From Clostridiales bacterium (GTDB lineage: Bacteria; Bacillota; Clostridia; Oscillospirales; Oscillospiraceae): a stretch of DNA of 6,829 nucleotides. The stretch lies in contig JAJPXR010000245.1 in the NCBI GenBank assembly GCA_021205375.1, positions 1-6,829 of the forward strand. Direction: 5' to 3'. The number at the start of each line of letters is the position of its first letter. Within the stretch, counting starts at the first letter, position 1. A program made the position numbers and the translations under genes. Below are positions 1 to 5,831 of this stretch, one piece after another. Under the pieces are notes generated by a model that was not told the DNA's origin, ran no database searches, and was given only the letters and a program-made list of their open reading frames with translations.

Positions 1-3
1 AAT

Positions 4-32
4 TTGGGGCCAGGTGCTTTACCTGACCCCAA
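4..32. terminator. Hairpin at left edge, terminator-like or repeat end
   Basis: The arms TTGGGGCCAGGT (4-15) and ACCTGACCCCAA (21-32) pair over 11 of 12 positions around a 5-nt loop, with one C/A mismatch. On the plus strand no U-tract follows at once (CATTTATTATAG). On the minus strand the tail runs off the window after three bases. It could be a terminator for leftward transcripts started at the promoter at 415-443, or the tip of a dispersed repeat. The hairpin is seen directly; the role is inferred. Confidence 0.45.
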
Positions 33-102
33 CATTTATTATAGAACCTTTTTTCTTTTTGGGAACCTCCTCTCCAATAATTCCTGGCGTCTGGACGGCA
101 TA

Positions 103-128
103 TTTTGTGCAACTCTTCGTTGCAAAAA
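103..128. repeat. Hairpin with TGCAAC/GTTGCA stem
   Basis: TGCAAC (108-113) pairs with GTTGCA (119-124) around the loop TCTTC. After a one-base bulge (G107) the stem continues as four T/A pairs (103-106 with 125-128). It lies within the region leftward transcription from 415-443 would cross, so it could be part of a structured leader RNA or of a repeat element. No function is assigned. Confidence 0.4.
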
Positions 129-156
129 CTTGAAATACACAAAGTATTCCCGCGTT

Positions 157-178
157 TTTGCGCCTCGATTTGCGCAAA
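157..178. repeat. Hairpin with TTTGCGC/GCGCAAA stem
   Basis: A perfect 7-bp inverted repeat, TTTGCGC (157-163) and GCGCAAA (172-178), flanks an 8-nt loop. It sits about 30 nt from the hairpin at 103-128, which suggests that this stretch is a structured RNA or repeat rather than random spacer. Confidence 0.4.
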
Positions 179-392
179 CTCTGCTCACCCAGCCATCCAG
201 GGCCATTGAATCGGAGCTTCCTTTTTTGGGGTTTCTCTCTGTTATACATACGGAAATAAAAACGGCAAATCCCACCCGCGATTCGTTTCACAGCACAGCA
301 CTGAGTTGCTTTTTGCCGCCGTTGGCGAATTGCGATTCAAGCAGCGCCGCAAAATGGATATGTGGCGCAGCCCTGAGATTTGCCGTATCTAC

Positions 393-406
393 TGTATGTA
401 CAAACA
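393..406. promoter_or_regulatory. Operator-like dyad at predicted transcription start
   Basis: TGTATGTACAAACA is palindromic at 12 of 14 positions (TGT.TGTACA.ACA). It lies 9 nt downstream of the -10 box of the leftward promoter, so it covers roughly +2 to +15 of the predicted transcript. Its size and placement are typical of a repressor operator of the TetR or a similar helix-turn-helix class. The regulator is unknown and none is encoded in the window. The dyad is seen; repression is inference. Confidence 0.45.
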
Positions 407-414
407 CTACGGTA

Positions 415-443
415 ATTATAAGCGGAAACTATTGGTTTGTCAA
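415..443 (-). promoter_or_regulatory. Perfect-consensus sigma-A promoter, leftward
   Basis: Read on the minus strand, TTGACA (438-443) is followed by a 17-nt spacer and TATAAT (415-420). Both hexamers and the spacing match the housekeeping sigma-A consensus exactly. Two A-tracts on the same strand (458-463 and 468-472) begin 10 nt apart upstream of the -35 box and could act as curved or UP-like DNA. The predicted start is near 408. Transcription would leave the window at its left edge, so the target gene is not visible. Confidence 0.75.
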
Positions 444-588
444 TCAATTATGAAGGCTTTTTTGGGATTTTTGCAATTCCACTTGGATAGAATTGCATTT
501 TGAAATGGAAAAATGGAATTGATTCCCCACATCTGGACTGTTTTGAGACGGCGTTCCTTCATGCTGACCTGTCAGGCGCACGGATTCG

Positions 589-1524
589 TCAGAACAGCCC
601 CACCACCAGCATCACCAGGGGCAGCGTGACGATGCAGCAGACGGTGGTCAGCAGCACCGCTCCGGCGGCGTAGTCCCCCTCGGAGCCGTTGTTCCGGGCC
701 ATCATCGCCACCGATGCCATGGTAGGCGTCCCGGCGATCATGGTCATATAGAGGGTGATGCCCTCGTCTACCCCGGCGGTGTGCAGGACCAGGAACATCA
801 GCAGGGGGGTCAGCAGCATTTTGACCACAGGGATCAGGTAGAACTCCCGTGTGGTCAGGGCCTGTTTCAAATCCAGCCCCGCCGCCAGTCCGCCGATGTA
901 GACCATCGCCAAGGGGGAGGTGACGCCGCCCACGGTGGAGAGGGCGCTTTGCAGCAGGTCGGGCAGGTGCAGCCCCGCCAGCAGCATGACCACGGCGATG
1001 CAAATGGCCACAATGCAGGGGTTGACCACCTTTTTCAGGTTGGCGCTCCACCGGCTGTCCTTGAGCTTTTCCTCCGGCAGACAGAGGTAATACCCCAGGC
1101 TCCAGCAGGCGGTCTGGTCCACCAGCGTGAACACGGCGCTGTACAGCGTCCCCAACTGGGGGAACAGGGCCACCGCCAAGGGGATGCCCATAAAGCCGTT
1201 GTTGCCCAGGGTGCCGCAGGCGCAGAACACCCGCTTTTTGTTGCCTTCCAGACGGCAGAGCTTGGCCGCCAGCCACGCCAGAGCATAGAGCAGCGCCACC
1301 AGCAGGATGCCCAGGGGAATGATAATCAAGGTGTCCAGCAACTGCTGGCGGGTGGCCCCCTCCAGGATATTGGTCAGCAGCATCAGCGGCATGGTGATGT
1401 TGATGACCAGCGACGCAATGGCCCCCAGGCCCTGGCTGTCCAGCACGTGGAGCTTGACGGCCAGCACGCCAATGGCGGCCATGATGGTGAAGGTGATGAG
1501 CTGTTTAAGGATGATCGCTGCCAT
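589..1524 (-). CDS. AEC family organic-acid/auxin-efflux-type permease
   Basis: This is an inner-membrane secondary transporter of the auxin efflux carrier family (Mem_trans), whose bacterial members include malate and malonate permeases. The true substrate is unknown. The 311-residue protein has about ten hydrophobic segments. Family landmarks are NITMPLMLLTNI (42-53), GTLGNNGFMGIPLA (104-117), the glycine-rich GGVTSPLAMVYIGG (199-212), and GTPTMA with the following NNG...AAG stretch (265-288). I chose the ATG at 1524. Family members usually begin directly at the first membrane span, and a purine-rich GAGAG lies 7 nt upstream. An in-frame ATG at 1551 would add nine mostly charged residues (MDKREERKQ) but has no ribosome site and abuts a hairpin. 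The YkvI gene is 153 nt upstream (126 nt if the ATG at 1551 is used). An own promoter is suggested at 1600-1628. Confidence 0.9.
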   Translation of the reverse strand: MAAIILKQLITFTIMAAIGVLAVKLHVLDSQGLGAIASLVINITMPLMLLTNILEGATRQQLLDTLIIIPLGILLVALLYALAWLAAKLCRLEGNKKRVFCACGTLGNNGFMGIPLAVALFPQLGTLYSAVFTLVDQTACWSLGYYLCLPEEKLKDSRWSANLKKVVNPCIVAICIAVVMLLAGLHLPDLLQSALSTVGGVTSPLAMVYIGGLAAGLDLKQALTTREFYLIPVVKMLLTPLLMFLVLHTAGVDEGITLYMTMIAGTPTMASVAMMARNNGSEGDYAAGAVLLTTVCCIVTLPLVMLVVGLF

Positions 1525-1556
1525 TTGTTTTCTCTCTTCTCTCTTGTCCATAATAA

Positions 1557-1588
1557 ACGGCGGAAAGGACGCAAATCCTTTCCGCCGT
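1557..1588 (-). promoter_or_regulatory. 13-bp hairpin in AEC leader (attenuator or terminator)
   Basis: CGGCGGAAAGGA (1558-1569) and TCCTTTCCGCCG (1576-1587) pair perfectly around the loop CGCAAA; one more A/T pair closes the base. On the minus strand the stem is followed by TTTATTA, a weak U-tract. It could end transcripts from the YkvI gene, whose stop is at 1677. It also sits a few nt after the start predicted from the promoter at 1600-1628, so it may be a leader hairpin that attenuates or stabilises the AEC message. The stem locks up an AAAGGA that would otherwise resemble a ribosome site. On the plus strand it is followed by the T-rich run CCGTTTTGTTT, so bidirectional termination is possible. 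Confidence 0.6.
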
Positions 1589-1599
1589 CCGTTTTGTTT

Positions 1600-1628
1600 A
1601 GTTTACCACGCTGTCAGGCCGGTGGCAA
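1600..1628 (-). promoter_or_regulatory. Candidate promoter for the AEC permease gene
   Basis: On the minus strand TTGCCA (1623-1628, five of six consensus bases) is separated by 17 nt from TAAACT (1600-1605, four of six). The predicted start is near 1593, only about five nt before the 13-bp hairpin. This would let the AEC gene be expressed separately from the YkvI gene. No other clear pair of hexamers was seen in the gap. Confidence 0.4.
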
Positions 1629-1676
1629 GTGGGAATCACAGGTAGACGGCGCTGCCGCCCACCCGGAAAACCCGCT

Positions 1677-2852
1677 TTAAATCTCCTTCATCCTGGTAGC
1701 GATGGCGTGGATGACGAAGGGGATGAACACGGTGATGAGGGCGGCGTAGCCCAGGTAGGCGTAGCCCTGCTTGACCACGGCCATCAGGCCGAACTGGGCG
1801 ATGCCCCAGGCGATGGCCACGAAAATGGCGGTGGCAATGGCCATGCGAGCCATATGGCCCTTCTGCCGGGAAGCTTCATCGGGCTTGCGGCGCTCGATAG
1901 CGTTGACACACCGAGTCACGATGCCGGAAATCATGTTCACGCCGGTGGAGATGGAACCCAGAATGATGAGGATGGAGATGATGGGGGTCAGGACAGCCGC
2001 GCCCACGCCGTTCTGCACCAGCACCAGCATGGGGACGGAGGCTTCGGCCATGTCCGCCACATACATGACGGCCAGCATACCCACGATGGACAGCTCCATG
2101 GAGAAGAAGTTCACCACGAACATGCCAATGGCGGCCCGGTCAATTTGCTTCGTGTCGGTGACCGGCTCCATGTGCTGGTACATGACGGAGACGGAGGCCA
2201 GCTGGAACAGGAAGTACAGGAAGGCCATCCACAGGGCGGGGCCAAAGGCGCCGGTCTCGGTGGAACCGGCCACCATCTGGCCGGAGAGCATATTGCCAAT
2301 GGCGGCGGAGATGGCGGGCCACTGGACGATGATGTTGGGCACCAGCACCGCCACCAGGCCGATGATGATGAGGACGGACAGGGTGGAGGCAGCGGCGCGG
2401 ACCACGCCGCTGCCGTACATGGCAATGAAGAAGATGAACGCCGCCACGATAAGGGTGCACAGCCAATAGGGGATGTTGGTCAGGGTGTTCAGGGTGGAGC
2501 CGCCGGTGGCGAAGGCCGCGGCGGAGGCGGTGCCGATCATGATGAGGTAGCAGATCTCAAACAGGTTGGACATGACCGGGCTGGTCTTGCCGTAGATGCT
2601 GTCGGAGAAGGAGCGGTAGTCGTAGGTTTTGTGCTTGTAGGCGTAGCGCATCCCGTACCAGAAAAACAGCGCGTACAGCCCCTGGCTCAGCACCGGCAGA
2701 ATCAGGCACCAGATGCCGTAGTTGATGAAGTACTGCTTGATTTGCGCGCCGGAGGCGAAGCCGCCGCCGAACTGGGTGGTGAAGGCAACAAAGGCAATGC
2801 CCATTGCCAGGGGCATTCTGCTCTTGTCTACCAACAGAGATTTTTTACTCAT
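1677..2852 (-). CDS. YkvI-family membrane transporter (APC-like)
   Basis: The 391-residue polytopic membrane protein resembles the YkvI family (COG3949), uncharacterised proteins related to amino-acid/cation symporters. The N-terminal span carries the family hallmark, here QFGGGFASGAQIKQYF (27-42), a variant of the usual GxGFASGQEI motif. About ten hydrophobic segments follow, roughly at 44-66, 98-118, 128-147, 155-173, 206-226, 242-265, 285-313, 335-355 and 362-386 after the first at 16-36. A charged loop (318-333) separates the last pair. Start: AGAGGA lies about 8 nt before the ATG. The gene is 351 nt downstream of the dehydrogenase gene with a hairpin repeat between, so co-transcription is uncertain. 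The substrate is not known; an amino acid or carboxylate is a guess. Confidence 0.85.
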   Translation of the reverse strand: MSKKSLLVDKSRMPLAMGIAFVAFTTQFGGGFASGAQIKQYFINYGIWCLILPVLSQGLYALFFWYGMRYAYKHKTYDYRSFSDSIYGKTSPVMSNLFEICYLIMIGTASAAAFATGGSTLNTLTNIPYWLCTLIVAAFIFFIAMYGSGVVRAAASTLSVLIIIGLVAVLVPNIIVQWPAISAAIGNMLSGQMVAGSTETGAFGPALWMAFLYFLFQLASVSVMYQHMEPVTDTKQIDRAAIGMFVVNFFSMELSIVGMLAVMYVADMAEASVPMLVLVQNGVGAAVLTPIISILIILGSISTGVNMISGIVTRCVNAIERRKPDEASRQKGHMARMAIATAIFVAIAWGIAQFGLMAVVKQGYAYLGYAALITVFIPFVIHAIATRMKEI

Positions 2853-2922
2853 AGTAGATTCCTCTCTCTCCTATCCTAATAGTATTTATTTTCTGACTAT
2901 TCCTTTTGCACAGCTTTGAGGC

Positions 2923-3121
2923 AAAACCCCTCCGTCGCGGCTTACGCCGCGCCACCTCCCCTTTCAGGGGAGGCAAGAGGCGTGGTCAGTTGCCGAAAGG
3001 TGGTTCTTTGTGGAAAACTTGTACTATGCTGGGCAAAAGCGCTGACCAGTCATCAAACACTATCCCCCCTCGCCTCCCCTGAAAGGGGAGGGGGACCATG
3101 CGAAGCATGGTGGAGGGGTTT
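2923..3121. repeat. Nested-hairpin inverted repeat (MITE or REP doublet)
   Basis: The ends AAACCCCTCC (2924-2933) and GGAGGGGTTT (3112-3121) are perfect 10-bp inverted repeats. Inside each end are two small hairpins. The left outer one is CGCGGC-TTAC-GCCGCG (2936-2951); the right outer one is ACCATGC-GAA-GCATGGT (3095-3111). The inner ones are CCTCCCCT/AGGGGAGG (2955-2973 and 3073-3091), inverted copies of each other. Further in, TGGTCAG (2983-2989) pairs with CTGACCA (3042-3048), and TTGCC (2990-2994) with GGCAA (3032-3036). The whole can fold into one long imperfect cruciform. No transposase is encoded, so it would be a non-autonomous element. I did not identify a target-site duplication. 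Confidence 0.75.
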
Positions 3122-3170
3122 CCACTTGAACCGCTAAAAAGATTGATTCAAAGGGATAACCAGATTATAT

Positions 3171-3190
3171 TCTCCCCCTAATGAGGGAGA
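3171..3190. terminator. Weak hairpin after the dehydrogenase gene
   Basis: TCTCCC (3171-3176) pairs with GGGAGA (3185-3190) around an 8-nt loop, 13 nt past the dehydrogenase stop. On the minus strand it is followed by ATATAATC rather than a U-run, so it is at best a weak terminator. It may merely be an mRNA 3'-end hairpin. Confidence 0.25.
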
Positions 3191-3203
3191 AAAGGACAGA
3201 CGT

Positions 3204-4622
3204 TCACTCGTTGAACTCGATGATCTTGCCGGGGTTCAAAATCAGGTTCTCGTCGAAGGCCAGCTTGACGGCCTTGTAGAGCTTTATCATCCGGGGGCCG
3301 ACGAACTCTTTCAGGTACTCCAGGCGGCCGTTGCCGATGCCGTGTTCGCCGGAGAGCTGACCGCCCAGCTCCTTGGACAGGGCGTACAGCTCCACCAGGC
3401 AGGCGTGGGTGGCGGATTCCCATTCCTCGTCGGACATCTCCGGGCCGCGGAGCAGCTCGGTGTGGATGTTGCCGTCGCCGCAGTGACCGCAGGGCTCCAC
3501 ACGGATGCCGTGGGACAGGGCGATGCGCTTGGCGTCCTTGACGTACTGGGCGATTTTGGAACGGGGCACCACCACGTCGCACTCCTCCTGGGAGACGGAG
3601 TCGGCCTTCATGCCCTCCAGGATGCCGCCGCGGACCTCCCACACGGAGGCGGCCCTCTCCGGGGTGTTGGCGATGGCGCAGTCAATGGCCCCGTTTTCCA
3701 GGGCGGCTTCCGCCGCAGCCTCCACCGCCGCGTCCAGCTCGCTCTGGCTGGAGGCGTCGTACATGACGATGAGCACCGCCTCGCCCTCCTTGACGGGCAG
3801 GGGCTTGTTCAGGTTCCGCTCCACGATGTCGATGAGTTCCCGCTCCAAAAACTCGATGGCGGTGGGAACGAAGGGCAGCTCCAGCACCTTGGGCACCATG
3901 TCGGCGCACTCCTCCAGGCTGTGGAAGGGCATGACCAGGGTGCAGGTGCAGTTGGGGGCGGGCAGCAACTTCAGGGTCACTTCGGTGAGGATACACAGGG
4001 TCCCCTCGGAGCCGATGACCAGGTCCTTGATGTCGTAGCCGGTGGTGTTCTTCACCACGTTGGAGGAGAACCGCTCGATGGAGCCGTCGGGCAGCACCGC
4101 CTCGATGCAGCGGACGAAGTCCCTCGTCAGGCCGTAGCGGACGGCCTTCATGCCGCCGGCGTTGGTGATGACGTTGCCGCCGATGGTGGCGGTTTTCTCT
4201 CCGGGGTCGGGGGGATAGAACAGCCCCTCCGCGGAGGCGGCGGCCTGCACGTCCAGCAGCAGCGCGCCGGGCTGACAGGTGATGGTCTGGTTCTTGTGGT
4301 CCACCGGGTCGATTTTGTTCATCCGCATGATGGAGAGCATGACGCCGCCGTATTTGCAGTTGGAGCCTCCGGCCAGGCCAGTACCCGCGCCGCGGACCAC
4401 CACGGGGATGTTCTTCCCGTTGCAGTAGGCCATGATTTTGGAAATTTCGTATTTGTCCACGACCTCCACGTACAGCTCCGGGGGGAAGGTGCCGTAGTTG
4501 GGCATTTCGTCGTGGTAGTATTCGCTGGCGATCTCGTCGCCCACCATCACCCGGTCCGGCGCGGTGACGGAGCGGATGTAGGCGAAGTCGGCCTCGTCCA
4601 TTTTCTTATAGGGAAACGCCAT
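3204..4622 (-). CDS. lctD: FAD-linked 2-hydroxyacid (lactate) dehydrogenase, GlcD/LctD type
   Basis: This flavoprotein oxidises a 2-hydroxyacid, most likely lactate, to the 2-oxoacid and passes electrons to the adjacent Etf. At 472 aa it is close to LctD of the Acetobacterium LctBCD complex. The N-terminal PCMH FAD domain shows RGAGTGLAGGSN (77-88), PPDPGEKTATIGGNV (137-151), NAGG (154-157) and the IGSEGTLCILTEVTLKLLP stretch (203-221). The C-terminal FAD-oxidase domain has GHCGDGNIH (379-387), which gives the His-X6-His pair H380/H387, then SGEHGIG (424-430) with E426/H427, and NPGKI near the end. In relatives these residues line the metal/substrate site beside the flavin. Start: GGAGG lies 8 nt upstream, inside the end of etfA; the intergenic gap is 3 nt. 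The substrate is inferred from context. Glycolate, 2-hydroxyglutarate or other 2-hydroxyacids remain possible. Confidence 0.9.
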   Translation of the reverse strand: MAFPYKKMDEADFAYIRSVTAPDRVMVGDEIASEYYHDEMPNYGTFPPELYVEVVDKYEISKIMAYCNGKNIPVVVRGAGTGLAGGSNCKYGGVMLSIMRMNKIDPVDHKNQTITCQPGALLLDVQAAASAEGLFYPPDPGEKTATIGGNVITNAGGMKAVRYGLTRDFVRCIEAVLPDGSIERFSSNVVKNTTGYDIKDLVIGSEGTLCILTEVTLKLLPAPNCTCTLVMPFHSLEECADMVPKVLELPFVPTAIEFLERELIDIVERNLNKPLPVKEGEAVLIVMYDASSQSELDAAVEAAAEAALENGAIDCAIANTPERAASVWEVRGGILEGMKADSVSQEECDVVVPRSKIAQYVKDAKRIALSHGIRVEPCGHCGDGNIHTELLRGPEMSDEEWESATHACLVELYALSKELGGQLSGEHGIGNGRLEYLKEFVGPRMIKLYKAVKLAFDENLILNPGKIIEFNE

Positions 4623-4625
4623 AGG

Positions 4626-5816
4626 TCAGTCCTCCTTCCGCTCTTGCAGCAACTGGGTCAGCTTGGGGACCACCTGATAGAGGTCGTCCACGATGCAATA
4701 GCTGGCCACACCGAAAATCTGTGCATTGGGGTCGCTGTTGATGGCCACGATGGTCTCCGCGCTGTTCATACAGGAGGTGAACTGGATGGCCCCGGACACC
4801 CCGCAGGTGATGATGAGCTTGGGGCGGACGGTGTGACCGGAGAGGCCGATTTGGTGGAGCTGGTCACCCACGCCCTGTTCCACCATGGGCCGGGTGAAGG
4901 CAAGCTGCGCGCCCAGGGCCTGGGCCAACTGGCGGCAAAGCTCCACGCCCTCCTCGTTGCGCACGCCCCGGCCAATGGCCACGATGCGCTCGGCCTCCTC
5001 GATGGTCTTTTTCTTCTCAATCAAGGTGGAAGAAATGACCTCGATACCGGAGTGGACCATGGCCTCTGTCACCTTGCAGCGGGCCACGATGCCCTGGGGA
5101 TTGTCCACCTTCTTGGCCCGGTCCATGACCCGGTAGCGGACGGTGGCAAACTGGGGCCGGGAGTTGGCAATCAAAATCTGCGCCATGATGTTGCCGCCGA
5201 AGGCGGGACGAATTTGCACCATGTCGGTGTTGGGCTGGATGTCCAGGGTGGTGCAGTCGGCGGTCAGGCCGGTGTGATACCGGGTGGAGAGCCGGGGGGC
5301 CAGGCTCCGTCCCAGGGAAGTGGCCCCGATGAGGACGGAGGAGGGCTGGGTGTTGGCGATGCAGTCCGCCACGGCGTCGGCGTAGCAATCGGCCTTGAAG
5401 CCCGCGAAGCCGGGGTGTTCGTAGACGTAAACGGTGTCCACGCCGTAGGGCAGCAGCTTTTCGGCGTTTTGGGCGGTGCCTTCTCCGCCCACCAGGACGC
5501 AGTTGACCTTGTAGCCCACCTTGGGGGCCATTTTCCGGGCCTCGCCAATCAGCTCATAGGCCACGGGGTGGATGTCGCCCCGCTCCTGCTCCACAAAAAT
5601 CAGAAAGTCCCGCCACTGGCGCTTGTCCACGGCGCCGGCCTTCTGCTCAAAGGTGATGGCCTTTTGGGGGCAGCGGCGGACGCACAGGCCGCACATCCGG
5701 CAGGTCTCGCCCACCTCGATGCCATGCTCCCCCATGGAGAGGGCGCCAAAGGGACAGTCCCGGATGCAAGTCCCGCAGAGGTCGCACCGGGCGGCATTAA
5801 AACGAATCAAATCCAT
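4626..5816 (-). CDS. etfA: Electron transfer flavoprotein alpha subunit with N-terminal ferredoxin domain
   Basis: This is the alpha subunit of a bifurcating/confurcating Etf that relays electrons between ferredoxin, NAD(H) and the dehydrogenase. The first 60 residues form a ferredoxin domain with two complete CX2CX2CX3CP quartets (C11, C14, C17, C21 and C39, C42, C45, C49), enough for two [4Fe-4S] clusters. The Etf alpha body follows: GATSLGRSLAPRLS (164-177), RPAFGGNIMAQI (203-214), then the C-terminal FAD domain with GLSGHTVRPKLIITCGVSGA (324-343) and AINSDPNAQIF (358-368). At 396 aa it fits the LctC/CarE class, which is longer than classical EtfA because of the ferredoxin domain. One oddity is that the usual QHxxGM of the Etf alpha signature reads QFTSCM (345-350). 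GGGAGG lies 8 nt before the ATG; etfB ends 15 nt upstream. Confidence 0.95.
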   Translation of the reverse strand: MDLIRFNAARCDLCGTCIRDCPFGALSMGEHGIEVGETCRMCGLCVRRCPQKAITFEQKAGAVDKRQWRDFLIFVEQERGDIHPVAYELIGEARKMAPKVGYKVNCVLVGGEGTAQNAEKLLPYGVDTVYVYEHPGFAGFKADCYADAVADCIANTQPSSVLIGATSLGRSLAPRLSTRYHTGLTADCTTLDIQPNTDMVQIRPAFGGNIMAQILIANSRPQFATVRYRVMDRAKKVDNPQGIVARCKVTEAMVHSGIEVISSTLIEKKKTIEEAERIVAIGRGVRNEEGVELCRQLAQALGAQLAFTRPMVEQGVGDQLHQIGLSGHTVRPKLIITCGVSGAIQFTSCMNSAETIVAINSDPNAQIFGVASYCIVDDLYQVVPKLTQLLQERKED

Positions 5817-5831
5817 AGCGTATCCCTCCCG

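Larger units (their letters stand above)
1..588. other. Gene-free, AT-richer structured intergenic region
   Basis: No convincing protein gene lies here. The open frames on both strands lack ribosome sites and look like low-complexity or shadow translations. The region is visibly more AT-rich than the genes to its right. It contains a leftward consensus promoter, a dyad at the predicted start point and at least four hairpins. An 8-bp inverted repeat, TGCAATTC (472-479) and GAATTGCA (490-497), lies further upstream of the promoter. No U-tailed terminator is visible directly after the AEC stop at 589. The roughly 400 nt downstream of the promoter could be a long leader of a gene beyond the left edge, a small RNA, or an inserted multicopy intergenic repeat. 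The sequence alone does not decide. Confidence 0.6.
2853..3203. other. Intergenic region dominated by a hairpin repeat
   Basis: No gene is supported here; the short plus-strand frame across it is the translation of the repeat. From right to left it holds a weak hairpin after the dehydrogenase stop (3171-3190) and a TATAAT on the minus strand at 3164-3169 with only a poor -35 match. Then come the nested inverted repeat (2923-3121) and an AT-rich stretch ending in the YkvI ribosome site. If the TATAAT is a real -10 box, the repeat would be transcribed as the leader of the YkvI message. Confidence 0.6.

Noticed and set aside
4..453. A 149-codon plus-strand frame and two minus-strand frames of 78-90 codons in the left intergenic region
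   Set aside because: They lack ribosome sites and run through hairpins, and they overlap one another without a favoured frame. They are better explained as repeat or leader RNA.
1629..2879. A 416-codon plus-strand open frame opposite the YkvI gene
   Set aside because: Its composition is dominated by Gly, His, Asp and Gln with no domain-like pattern, and the opposite strand encodes a clear membrane protein.
2955..3091. Two copies of CCTCCCC/GGGGAGG as a CRISPR array
   Set aside because: There are only two copies, in inverted orientation, with no regular spacer series and no cas genes.
2916..3137. A 73-codon plus-strand frame
   Set aside because: It is simply the translation of the nested inverted repeat.
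5640..5816. A separate small ferredoxin gene ahead of etfA
   Set aside because: The two-cluster domain is in frame and continuous with the Etf alpha body, has no stop or internal ribosome site, and this fusion is known in LctC/CarE-type subunits.
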